Positions 53,078 to 61,704 of a stretch of 64,000 nucleotides of DNA are shown piece after piece. This DNA comes from Chitinophagales bacterium. GTDB lineage: Bacteria; Bacteroidota; Bacteroidia; Chitinophagales; Chitinophagaceae. The notes beneath the pieces were generated by a model that was not told the origin of the DNA, did not search any database, and saw nothing but the letters and a program-made list of their open reading frames with translations. Position 1 is the first letter of the stretch. Each line of letters begins with the position of its first letter. A program made the position numbers and the translations under genes. The DNA lies in assembly GCA_013298665.1 (NCBI GenBank), contig JAAFIK010000009.1, forward strand, positions 1 to 64,000. The letters are read 5' to 3'.

Positions 53078-54025
53078 TCAGGCAATAATTGCATGTCCCT
53101 CAGCAAAATTGGGTATCACCAGTTCAGCACTCACCAGCACTTCGTCCCATATACATACAGTAACCCCCTTCTGCCGGAGCCACTCAAAAAAGCCTATCCA
53201 ATCTGTATTGGCTTCCTTATTACGCATGGCAGCGATAGCTGAAAGAAAATACGCCTTATCTTTTTCATCCAGCTTGCCCGGCTGCGTCATAATACCCTCG
53301 GCTATCCTTTCCAGTGAACGTGCATAATCAAGATCGTGTTGCGGCACACACTGGTACATTTCTTTAACGGCCTCCCGCAGCTCCGTTCCTGCTTCCTTTG
53401 CCGCCATCATCTGCCTGATGATCACCGCCCTTTCATTCCCCGTAAAATAGAGTGATAATGCACGGGGGATATCAGCCGACTCATCCGTTGTATGAATAAA
53501 ATTGATAAACGTACTCACAATACCAAGGTCATAACGAAGATGCCCGGGTACCCGCAGTTCAGGCTGCGACGGGCCTTTAAGTAACTTAAGTGTTTCGGAT
53601 GCCGTCGGCCCGCCTTTCCGCAGTGCAGGTCCCTTCAGTACCACAAATAAAGAAGGGGCAGTCGTCAGCAACATATCGACCAGGTTAATGCGCGCACGCG
53701 TAGCAATATTGTACTGGTAACGCCAATCCTCCCTGATGATATTCCTGTTGTAGGAGAAAGCCGAAAAAGCAATGGGCTCAAATCCCTGATCGCAGAGCCA
53801 GTCCAGCGCGGGTATTACCTTTCTGCCCGCAAAAGCATCAGGCTTGAATACGATACAGGTGATCCCGTCAAGGATACTGGTCGCGCGGTTGCCCATCAGT
53901 GCTTCAATATGCTCCCATCCTTCCCTGAAAAAAGGATCAATGGCATACAACTGGCGTTTTAAAACAGAAGTGGAAAGTCCTGCAGGCACCTCCTGGTATC
54001 CGATATTATTTAGTTCAATAGTCAT
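53078..54025 (-). CDS. Nucleoside-diphosphate-kinase-like protein with C-terminal extension
   Basis: The 315-residue protein has an NDK-like region at about 55-190: CIVFKPDAFAG near the start, FVVLKGPALRKGGPTASETLKLL, GPSQPELRVPGHLRYDLG, and the catalytic His in NFIHTTDES (H178), where true NDKs have N-x-x-HGSD. A further 120 residues follow with no recognised domain, ending CIWDEVLVSAELVIPNFAEG. It may transfer phosphate to or from a nucleotide-linked pathway intermediate. It starts six bases after the NagA-like stop. Confidence 0.55.
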   Translation of the reverse strand: MTIELNNIGYQEVPAGLSTSVLKRQLYAIDPFFREGWEHIEALMGNRATSILDGITCIVFKPDAFAGRKVIPALDWLCDQGFEPIAFSAFSYNRNIIREDWRYQYNIATRARINLVDMLLTTAPSLFVVLKGPALRKGGPTASETLKLLKGPSQPELRVPGHLRYDLGIVSTFINFIHTTDESADIPRALSLYFTGNERAVIIRQMMAAKEAGTELREAVKEMYQCVPQHDLDYARSLERIAEGIMTQPGKLDEKDKAYFLSAIAAMRNKEANTDWIGFFEWLRQKGVTVCIWDEVLVSAELVIPNFAEGHAIIA

Positions 54026-54031
54026 ACCTTA

Positions 54032-55348
54032 CTATAATCCTGAATGGTCAAAAAATGATTGTTTAACAGCTACACTGAAATGACTGTACTGGTGATTACT
54101 GACGTAACTGTAGCGCTGTACCTCATCAGCATCCGAATGGTATTCAGACTGTTGTATCGCCATTTTATGAGGTACAAATGATACCATATCCCATATTTGC
54201 CTGTCACTGATCCCAGCTACCCGCAATTTGTCAATCTGTTTGATGATATTTTGTGTACCCGCTGCAACGATATCGTCTTCCTGGTAGAGCAGGCTGTTGA
54301 AATTTTTCTTTGAAAGTATACGCCCGCAAAGCTGTCTCGTCAGCGATGCATTATCCGTCATGGCGATAATCGAACCGGAACCGATAAAATTGACCATATG
54401 ACGCGATACCGCAATGTCAACATGATCCCCGTCAAAATTGATACTCGGAACAATAAGTCCGTTCTTCGCTGCTTTTATGATGGCACCGGGCACCACACCG
54501 AGTTTCTCATCAACATTGTATATACTCAGCGAATCAAGGTCAAGCCCGATAAGGTCCTGCTCCCGCGTGATCCTGTCTTCAGGTGTACGCCAGGCATGCT
54601 TGAAACTCAGGGGCATATCATTAAACAGGTGGTCCGTAATCACAGGCGCCCCCCTCAGCCTGGTACCTTTCCGTTCCACAATATCAAGTACCGTATTCAC
54701 CGACCTGAGACTGATCACCGGATTCGTTTTCTGAAAGTGCCCAAGCGAAGGCCGGATATTGTGTTCAAGCAGTAATTCAATCACCCATTCAAGCGTTGGA
54801 TAACCAGGCTGTGAAACCGTATCGTGAAAACAGCCCCCCTCAAGCAAAGCGTCCGGCGAAAGCACAATGTAAGGAAGATAATCGCCTGCATAGCGCACAA
54901 GCTGCTCCCATTGCCGCCTGGATGGCGCCCAGGTTCCTTTCTGCGGAGTACCGCCCACACTTGAAAGCAATGGTCCCTCAAGCGAAACCCCCAGTATATT
55001 CGGCAGCAACCCCGCTCTTTTCTCCTGGTTAAATGAAAATATAAAATCTTCAAAACGTCCGATGTTGTCAATCGGCAAAAATCCTGTCAGCACACAATAA
55101 ACCCCAACCTTACGGAGGTAAGCGTCAATCTCATACAGTTGAGCCGTATCGAACTCACTGAAATCAAAACGGCCGATGCCATGGCAATGATATTCAACAG
55201 GCAGCCCCTCAACAAAATACTGCTCAGGCGTTGCCATAAAACTTACATTCCGGGCGTCTACCTTCCATTCAGATACCTTATCGTGCTGGACCGCAAAACT
55301 CCCCTGGCACCAACCACCTTCCCTGGTCAACAAATACATGCATTTCAT
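54032..55348 (-). CDS. N-acetylglucosamine-6-phosphate deacetylase-like amidohydrolase
   Basis: A 438-residue TIM-barrel amidohydrolase resembling NagA. Ligands are visible as EYHCHGIG (HxH), SLEGPLLS (Glu), SLGHFQKT (His), HLFNDMPLS (His) and AMTDNASL (Asp), in the right order. NagA removes acetate from GlcNAc-6-phosphate. The chain is about 50 residues longer than usual NagA and divergent at several places, so the true substrate may be another N-acyl sugar or an intermediate. Together with GlmS next to it, an amino-sugar branch is likely. Confidence 0.78.
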   Translation of the reverse strand: MKCMYLLTREGGWCQGSFAVQHDKVSEWKVDARNVSFMATPEQYFVEGLPVEYHCHGIGRFDFSEFDTAQLYEIDAYLRKVGVYCVLTGFLPIDNIGRFEDFIFSFNQEKRAGLLPNILGVSLEGPLLSSVGGTPQKGTWAPSRRQWEQLVRYAGDYLPYIVLSPDALLEGGCFHDTVSQPGYPTLEWVIELLLEHNIRPSLGHFQKTNPVISLRSVNTVLDIVERKGTRLRGAPVITDHLFNDMPLSFKHAWRTPEDRITREQDLIGLDLDSLSIYNVDEKLGVVPGAIIKAAKNGLIVPSINFDGDHVDIAVSRHMVNFIGSGSIIAMTDNASLTRQLCGRILSKKNFNSLLYQEDDIVAAGTQNIIKQIDKLRVAGISDRQIWDMVSFVPHKMAIQQSEYHSDADEVQRYSYVSNHQYSHFSVAVKQSFFDHSGL

Positions 55349-55370
55349 GATTACAAAAGAATTATGGTTA

Positions 55371-56207
55371 TCATTTTTTTATATCAACCCCTCCGTAGGG
55401 CAACAAGACCGAATCATAGCGCAACCGCCTGCAGCCATCACTAAAAAAAACACCTTCCGACAAGCTGAAACGGCCATCCGCAATACCCATGAGTACAAAA
55501 CGAAGTACCGGCCAGTCACTCAACACCTTCTGCCGTTGTTCGTGCGCATCCGCATGGCCTCTTTCCGCAACCTGGCTTGCAAAAAACACCTCAGGGCCTC
55601 TGGCCAGTATTTCACCCGTGTCCGTACCCTTGCGAACCATGATTGTAGAAGTCCTCGTTTGTCGGAATCCCTGCCGCAATGCTTTCATCACCGGATCATA
55701 CCCTGTCAGTAACCGTACACCAGGCGCTTCGCTGTTTATAACCGCAAGATCACCCGGATGCTGGTTGATCATCCGGTCTTCAAAATAATCAAGTAAACTG
55801 CCCCTGATGATCCTCCGGTATGAAAGCACCGCAAGATCCATTTTCCCATCACGCACTTCCTGTTGCCGGATATCCGCCAGTACACGATCGTGAAACAATT
55901 CCGCACCGGTCAGGTATGCCGCGTATTTTTCAGGTGATGCCCGGCAGACCTTGTAATTGCCCACGTCACGCTCAAAATCATATTCCAGTACAGGAATACC
56001 ATCAGCCAAAGCCATTTCGGCAGCCCTGGTACCCGGCCGGTCGGAAACCACAAGTGCGATCTGTATTTTATCAGGATATTGTTGCTGCAGTTGTAAACCA
56101 CAATTCAGGTTACCACCGCCACCACTCACAAAGAATACAACCCGCATAGGCTTATCAGCAACAGGGGTGTATATACACCTGAATGTTATTTCATCAGCTA
56201 ACATCAT
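55371..56207 (-). CDS. Phosphoribosylglycinamide-formyltransferase-like (formyl transfer fold)
   Basis: The 278-residue product contains the formyltransferase N-fold: VVFFVSGGGGNLNCG at about 22-36, and the catalytic Asn-His in MINQHPGDL (PurN INIHPS) and Asp in GTDTGEIL, so the triad is intact. A second ATG at 56147 (MRVVFFVS) could be the start, giving 258 residues. The glycine-rich loop and surrounding sequence differ from PurN itself, so an amine other than GAR, e.g. an aminosugar, may be formylated (inference). Confidence 0.75.
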   Translation of the reverse strand: MMLADEITFRCIYTPVADKPMRVVFFVSGGGGNLNCGLQLQQQYPDKIQIALVVSDRPGTRAAEMALADGIPVLEYDFERDVGNYKVCRASPEKYAAYLTGAELFHDRVLADIRQQEVRDGKMDLAVLSYRRIIRGSLLDYFEDRMINQHPGDLAVINSEAPGVRLLTGYDPVMKALRQGFRQTRTSTIMVRKGTDTGEILARGPEVFFASQVAERGHADAHEQRQKVLSDWPVLRFVLMGIADGRFSLSEGVFFSDGCRRLRYDSVLLPYGGVDIKK

Positions 56208-56229
56208 AGCAAAATCAGATATGATAAAA

Positions 56230-57570
56230 CTAAATACCGGTATTCAACTTTTCAAACGCCGCAAAAGTCATGTCCATAAGTTTTTCAAATGTACCCACCA
56301 GCGACAGATCAATATTCAACGGAGGTTTAAAAACAATCACATTCGGCGCAAGGGAACTGTTGGCGAGAATCAGACCATGCATATCATCAACAGGATGGTC
56401 ACGCGCTATTGTCCGCGCTAATTCGGTTATCTTGCCACCATATGTACCCTGAAGAAGAAAACGTCCTGCCGCTCCGATGACATACCCGCTTTTGACAACA
56501 GCAGGATATTTGTCAACAAGGCGCTTTACCACCAAACCCAGTAAACCCTCCAGTATGGCCACGTCTCCCTCAATCGCTGCCCAGTTCGTAAAACGGTCAA
56601 TAACCGTATCCGCAATACTGAGCGACAATGTATTGTTACCAAAAGTAAGCGAATGTGAACCGGGGGGGAAATGCGGCTCAAGCATAATCGGATCCCTTGC
56701 CCAGACACAACTAAGCGGGGCCATGCCATTGGTGATTGCTTTCGACATCACCACGATATCAGGCTGTATGCCATAATGTTGGAAAGCCCACATTTTACCC
56801 GTGCGGTGCCAGCCGGAAAATATTTCGTCCACCACAATAAGCGCACCCTGGCTGCGGTAGAAATCAACAAGATAATTGAGGTATCGCTTATCGGGAAGCG
56901 CCATTCCACCAGCGTTCAGCAATGGCTCAAAAATAAACGCAGCCACATCGGTACCCGACTTCTGTGAGTAAGTCCCGCCAAACTCGAAAGCATTCAACTG
57001 CTTCACATAAGAAATACATTCCGTTTGACAATTTGCAGGATGTTGTGAAAACCGGCATTGGTCACAGTCGGGGTAAGGCAGACGGATTACCGGCAGCCGC
57101 CAGTCACCCACAATCGACCGGTAACGCTGGCTCGCACTGAATTGTGACGTAAAAGCTGACCGGCCATGGTACCCCCCTTCAAATACCACATATTGGCTTT
57201 TGTTTGTATTTGAGCGGACAGCCTTTACCGCAAGTTCCATCGCCTGCGCACCACCCAGCTCAAACGCGATACGCCCCTCTGTGCCTGTAATACTGTTCAG
57301 TGCCTGCGCAATTTTATCACCAACCCCTATCCGCAAAGGCGATTCACAGAAACAGGGCAACGAAGTGATGTCCCGCACCTTAGCGATCGATTCATCCAGT
57401 ATACTATTGTCGTACCCCAGGCTTACCGAGCCATTCGCAGCCTCAATATCGAGGTAATTGAACCCGTCAATATCAGTAAGCACAGCACCCTGTGATTTGC
57501 TTATGACGAGAGGAGAGTTTAACTTATAGACAAAATCGTACCTGGATAAAAAATGTTTTTTATCCGTCAT
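56230..57570 (-). CDS. Class III aminotransferase (GABA-aminotransferase-like)
   Basis: The 446-residue fold-I PLP enzyme opens the cluster. Lysine 277 in VVMSKAITNGMAP binds PLP; IVVDEIFSGWHRTGK is the class III signature, and GGAQAMELAVKAVRS is the N-terminal helix. A four-Cys block (C169, C172, C181, C185, DCDQC...CQTEC) corresponds to the YRCPF...C...C segment of GABA-AT-type enzymes. It should transfer an amino group between a primary amine or amino acid and an aldehyde or keto acid. It is the first gene after the predicted promoter. Confidence 0.92.
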   Translation of the reverse strand: MTDKKHFLSRYDFVYKLNSPLVISKSQGAVLTDIDGFNYLDIEAANGSVSLGYDNSILDESIAKVRDITSLPCFCESPLRIGVGDKIAQALNSITGTEGRIAFELGGAQAMELAVKAVRSNTNKSQYVVFEGGYHGRSAFTSQFSASQRYRSIVGDWRLPVIRLPYPDCDQCRFSQHPANCQTECISYVKQLNAFEFGGTYSQKSGTDVAAFIFEPLLNAGGMALPDKRYLNYLVDFYRSQGALIVVDEIFSGWHRTGKMWAFQHYGIQPDIVVMSKAITNGMAPLSCVWARDPIMLEPHFPPGSHSLTFGNNTLSLSIADTVIDRFTNWAAIEGDVAILEGLLGLVVKRLVDKYPAVVKSGYVIGAAGRFLLQGTYGGKITELARTIARDHPVDDMHGLILANSSLAPNVIVFKPPLNIDLSLVGTFEKLMDMTFAAFEKLNTGI

Positions 57571-58239
57571 AGATTCCCTTAATTTATCCTGCTATAATTG
57601 TTTAAGTTGTCGGTAGCAGATACTTGTTTTTTTGTTATTCTTTTAGCAATGTGTTATTCTAACATTTTTCTTAAGCGTTTGACAAAACTATAAGAAACAA
57701 TCATTCCAAAAAAATCTTTTTTTTAGATAATGAGGTTAACTATTTTTGAAATTACAAAAAACCGTAACTGTTTTTCCGTAAAAATACGATCACCCCATCC
57801 TGTCTGCCGCCAGCCATGATAAACAATAAAATATTTATTATCAGCCGCTTAGGTAAAAAATCCCGACAGTCTTGCCGCCCTTCAAAAACACAAGAGAAAA
57901 TACACAAATGCAGCAAAAAAAAATGGCTTTTTTTTTAAAAAAAACTGCCCGTAAAATTGGTATGAAAATTGTCAGGGAAATCGAAAGAACCCGGCGTTTA
58001 AACAACAGCAGGAATAAGGCCACTTCCGTTAAACACCAGGCCCGGGTCATATACACTTTGCCCCATGCGGAAGGGTAAGTTATACTGCTGAAAATCATGG
58101 CATCTCCCGCCGTACCCTTGCAGCCTGTTGCCATGCGCTGAAACACAGCAATCTTTCTATCATTTAAAACCCCGGCAATACCCCTGCCCCGCATATTAAA
58201 GGTAAATTCCCTACTTTTATCCCAAAAGCAGTTGTATAC
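57571..58239. other. AT-rich intergenic region before the cluster
   Basis: About 670 bases between the divergent aminotransferase and acyltransferase genes. The part at 57600-57780 is very AT-rich and holds the predicted cluster promoter. The middle has an A/T palindromic run near 57925-57945. The minus-strand frame 57841-58314 is not convincing: it runs across the acyltransferase start and has a Phe/Leu/Lys-run composition typical of noncoding AT-rich DNA. Confidence 0.55.
57683..57710 (-). promoter_or_regulatory. Predicted promoter of the 23-gene operon
   Basis: On the minus strand TTTG (57710-57707), a 16-base spacer and TAGTTTTG (57690-57683) match the Bacteroidetes promoter consensus, the -7 element exactly and the spacer near its lower limit. 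Transcription would begin about 100 bases ahead of the aminotransferase ATG at 57570. Confidence 0.5.
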
Positions 58240-59358
58240 ATGAGCGATAATAAAATCATCCCTTCTCTTACCGGCATCAGGGCGATATGCGTCTATGCCA
58301 TTTTCTTTTATCACCTCAACCCCTTCAACGCCGCATCACACCCGCAATGGCACCTGCTGTTTGCACAGTTCTACACTTTTCTTACTTTCTTCTTTGTACT
58401 CAGCGGCTTCGTGATCTGCCATAAGTACTACGAGATCGGCAGCCTCAGAAAAACAGCCCTCTACAACTATTTTGTCAACCGCATGTCACGCGTGTTCCCC
58501 ATTCTCTTTATCCTCATCACCATCACCTTTATATTGTACTACAGGGCCGGACTGGGTACCACCGCCGAAACCCTCAAACTTTACCTCCTCAACATCTCCC
58601 TGCTCAAAGGCTTTTCGTACGACTATCACCTCACCGGCATCGGGCCAAGCTGGAGCATGTCTGTCGAAGAACTCTTTTACGCCCTGTCACCACTCATCTT
58701 TTTGTGGATCAGGCGCAAATCCGATTTTATCAAACTCATCTTAATCGGGTATGCGCTCGGCGTCATCATCACTTTTCTTTTTTCACTTACCGGCAACACC
58801 ACATTTTTCAGTACCTACAACTTTACCTTCTATACCACTTTTTTCGGACGCAGCTTTGAGTTTGCCTGTGGCGTGTACCTCGCCCTTGTTCTCAAAGGAA
58901 GGTTCAACGCACCCCTGCTCCAACGCGCCGGCTCCCTCGCATTGTACATCGGCTGGGGCATTGTTGCACTCGCCGTATTTGGCCAGTATTGGGTGGCCGG
59001 TATATACAACACTACCCACGCCGCACATACCTGGCCCGGCCTCCTGCTCAATAATATTGTCATGCCCATCGGCATCACTTTTATCTTTTACAGCTTTATC
59101 TACCACAATACCTGGATGCGCCGCCTCCTCAGTACCACCCTGTTGGTAGCCCTGGGCAATGCTACCTATTCATTTTACCTCCTCCACACCAGTTTTGTAC
59201 TGTCCGCCATCAACAAATACATCTCGGCATCACTCGCCATAAGCTTTTTTGTCATGATCGCCGTCGCCTTTCTCTTTCACAAAACAGTAGAACAACCCCT
59301 CGCGATATATTTCCGGCGGCGGTTTTCTAAAAAAATACCACCCGGCACAACAGCCTGA
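58240..59358 (+). CDS. Acyltransferase-3 family membrane protein
   Basis: A 372-residue protein with about ten membrane segments. The family's N-terminal motif is here SLTGIRAICVYAIFFYHLNPF, with the conserved His in helix 1, and FFVLSGFVICHKYY follows. Family members transfer acyl groups to sugars in the envelope or in exported compounds. It is on the opposite strand to the biosynthetic cluster, four bases from a second member, so the pair forms its own operon. The acceptor is unknown; it could modify a polysaccharide. Confidence 0.88.
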   Translation: MSDNKIIPSLTGIRAICVYAIFFYHLNPFNAASHPQWHLLFAQFYTFLTFFFVLSGFVICHKYYEIGSLRKTALYNYFVNRMSRVFPILFILITITFILYYRAGLGTTAETLKLYLLNISLLKGFSYDYHLTGIGPSWSMSVEELFYALSPLIFLWIRRKSDFIKLILIGYALGVIITFLFSLTGNTTFFSTYNFTFYTTFFGRSFEFACGVYLALVLKGRFNAPLLQRAGSLALYIGWGIVALAVFGQYWVAGIYNTTHAAHTWPGLLLNNIVMPIGITFIFYSFIYHNTWMRRLLSTTLLVALGNATYSFYLLHTSFVLSAINKYISASLAISFFVMIAVAFLFHKTVEQPLAIYFRRRFSKKIPPGTTA

Positions 59359-59361
59359 TCC

Positions 59362-60516
59362 ATGACAGCAATACAATCCAAAAACGGGAAACCCAATATC
59401 TACCTGCCCAACCTCGACGGGCTCCGGTTTATTGCGGCGCTCTTTGTATTCATCGACCACAACCAGGCCATTAAAGATGCCTTCCTTATACCACACCAGC
59501 CCCCGCCATTCCAACTCATCATCGGCAAACTGGGCGTAGTACTCTTTTTTGTACTCAGCGGCGTACTCATTACTTACCTGCTCCTACGCGAGCAGGCAGC
59601 AACACAACACATCGCCATCAAAAAATTTTACATCCGGCGCATCCTCCGCATCTGGCCCCTCTATTTCCTCATCATTGCATTTGCCCTCTTCATTGCACCC
59701 CGAACAAGCTTCTTCACGCCGGAGCATTTCGACAGTGCCCTCAACAACCAAAACTTTATCCCCATCCTGTTACTCTTTATCGGCTTTCTTCCCAATGCCG
59801 TGCTTACCGGATTTGGCACCGTGCCATATGCTGCGCAAACCTGGTCGGTAGGTGTGGAAGAACAGTTCTACCTGCTCTGGCCCTGGCTCATCCGCAAAGT
59901 CAGGCACAAAGCACTGCTCTTCCCTGCCATATTCATCGGCTATCAGGTCATTAAAGTATCATTGATGTTCCTGCAGCACCGGTACCCCCGGGCCGGCAGT
60001 CTGCTCAGTTTCTGGTACTACTGCAATATAGACTGCATGGCCCTCGGTGCCTGGGGAGCTTACCTTGTGTTCACCAAACAGCAACGCATACTGCGTATCC
60101 TCTTCAATCCTTATGTACAATGGATAAACTACCTGCTGATCGCCTTCCTTATCGGTAAGGGTGTTGCGTTCAGGTATATGCACTTCGAAATATATGGCCT
60201 GCTTTTTACAATCGCCATCCTCAACCTCGCTTTTAATAGCCGTTCTGTATGCACATTAACATACAAACCCCTGCAATACCTCGGTAAAATTTCTTATGGT
60301 ATATATATGTATCACTTTATCGCATTGGCGGTCGCCGTGCGCATCCTGCAGATGGTCAATGGCATAAGTGGGATGAGTATCTTTCTGCTGGGGCTTGCAA
60401 TAACCCTGCTGATGGCCTCCCTCTCCTATCACTATTTTGAAACACCATTCCTTAAACTGAAAGCCCGCTTCGCCATTTTTGACCGTAACGAACCCAACCC
60501 CTCCCCGGCAAAATAA
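59362..60516 (+). CDS. Acyltransferase-3 family membrane protein (second copy)
   Basis: A 384-residue relative of the gene before it, with the motifs NLDGLRFIAALFVFIDHNQ and FFVLSGVLITYLLLREQ, and about ten helices. Similar order, different loops: a possible older duplicate rather than a recent one. It starts three bases after the upstream stop, so translation is likely coupled. Its last 85 bases overlap, tail-to-tail, the 3' end of the membrane glycosyltransferase gene on the other strand. Confidence 0.88.
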   Translation: MTAIQSKNGKPNIYLPNLDGLRFIAALFVFIDHNQAIKDAFLIPHQPPPFQLIIGKLGVVLFFVLSGVLITYLLLREQAATQHIAIKKFYIRRILRIWPLYFLIIAFALFIAPRTSFFTPEHFDSALNNQNFIPILLLFIGFLPNAVLTGFGTVPYAAQTWSVGVEEQFYLLWPWLIRKVRHKALLFPAIFIGYQVIKVSLMFLQHRYPRAGSLLSFWYYCNIDCMALGAWGAYLVFTKQQRILRILFNPYVQWINYLLIAFLIGKGVAFRYMHFEIYGLLFTIAILNLAFNSRSVCTLTYKPLQYLGKISYGIYMYHFIALAVAVRILQMVNGISGMSIFLLGLAITLLMASLSYHYFETPFLKLKARFAIFDRNEPNPSPAK

Positions 60517-61601
60517 AACAACACCGGCATAACCACCATGATAAACCTGCTGTGGTAATCATCGCACTGAAACGCAATGGCAGCAGCATAAAAACACGGC
60601 AACCAGAGCAGGTAGCGGTGTGCAGGAGTAAACCTCCGGCGCAAAGCAAGCAGTCCCGCAATCACTAAACTGTAGAGTGGCAGCATAACCGCCACCAGCC
60701 ATACATTATGGGCAAATGAATAATAAGGTCTGCAAAGGTTAAAAAAAGCCAGCAACCGCAGCACGAACAAACGCGAAAAATGCAGGGGGTTGTGCGTAAT
60801 ATAATACAGCAGATCGGATAAGGGTTCACCCGTATGGGAAAGGCTCAGCAGAGGTGTATTGCCCGATGGCACAAAGCATATTATGTGCTCTTCAAGATAA
60901 GGCTTCATGATGTCCAGATCGCCACCACCACCTTTATATACCATATTGATAAACAATACCACCCCAAGCACAGCCAACCCGCCAATCGCCAGGCGCTTGA
61001 AAATGGCATAACGCCCCGTAAACAGGCGCTCCAAAAAAAACAGCAAGACCGGAACGGTAAATAAAATCCCTGAAGGACGGGTAAACAACAAAAGCACCAA
61101 ACCCAGCAAAACCAGGGCCATGCTTTTCGCCGTCAACTGCATCTGCACCACCCAATACGTGCAGATCATCGCAAAACTGATAAACAGCGACTCCGTATAA
61201 AGATAACTGTTCCACAATTGCAGCGGTACAAATACAATCAGCAACAGCGCAGCCGCAGATGCCCCAAATATACCGGCACCCAGCCGTATACAACTCCGGT
61301 AAAAGCAAATGGTAGCAACACCATTCACCAATACCTGTACCAGCACTACCCCCATATAACCTGCCCCCGTTTTGATACCCGCTGCAATCAACAGGATGGG
61401 CAGCAGGTAAAGCCAGGATTTTGATGCCGAAAAAGACCCATGCTCCAGTAAATGATGCGCAATATTAATATACACCTGCCCCTCAATATCGGTACGTACA
61501 CCATTGATCTTCAGCAAAACGCCCTGCACCACTACCCAAAGGATAATCAGCAACCAGCCCTTACGGAACAATCTTGTATAAAAGGACGATGTAATGACCA
61601 T
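60432..61601 (-). CDS. GT39/GT83-like polytopic membrane glycosyltransferase
   Basis: The 389-residue protein has about ten membrane segments, with a short polar loop DIEGQVYINIAHHLLEHGS after the first helix in the position of the acidic catalytic motif of GT-C enzymes. Such enzymes take polyprenyl-phosphate sugars. The middle loop (YKGGGGDLDIMKPYLEEHI...) is likely periplasmic. Substrate unknown; the GT-C assignment rests on topology plus one loop. It overlaps the acyltransferase gene by 85 bases at the 3' end. Confidence 0.65.
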   Translation of the reverse strand: MVITSSFYTRLFRKGWLLIILWVVVQGVLLKINGVRTDIEGQVYINIAHHLLEHGSFSASKSWLYLLPILLIAAGIKTGAGYMGVVLVQVLVNGVATICFYRSCIRLGAGIFGASAAALLLIVFVPLQLWNSYLYTESLFISFAMICTYWVVQMQLTAKSMALVLLGLVLLLFTRPSGILFTVPVLLFFLERLFTGRYAIFKRLAIGGLAVLGVVLFINMVYKGGGGDLDIMKPYLEEHIICFVPSGNTPLLSLSHTGEPLSDLLYYITHNPLHFSRLFVLRLLAFFNLCRPYYSFAHNVWLVAVMLPLYSLVIAGLLALRRRFTPAHRYLLWLPCFYAAAIAFQCDDYHSRFIMVVMPVLFYFAGEGLGSLRSKMAKRAFSLRNGVSK

Positions 61602-61704
61602 CTTACTGGGCGATCCGCCACAAAGCAGCAGATCATTTCAAAATTGACTATTGATAATGAATGACTTATAAACGATTCCTTTAAAAAACTACCCCCTTTT
61701 CATG

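Noticed and set aside
57841-58314. 157-residue minus-strand frame with hydrophobic Phe/Leu-rich end
   Set aside because: It overlaps the acyltransferase start, has AT-driven composition and no ribosome binding site.
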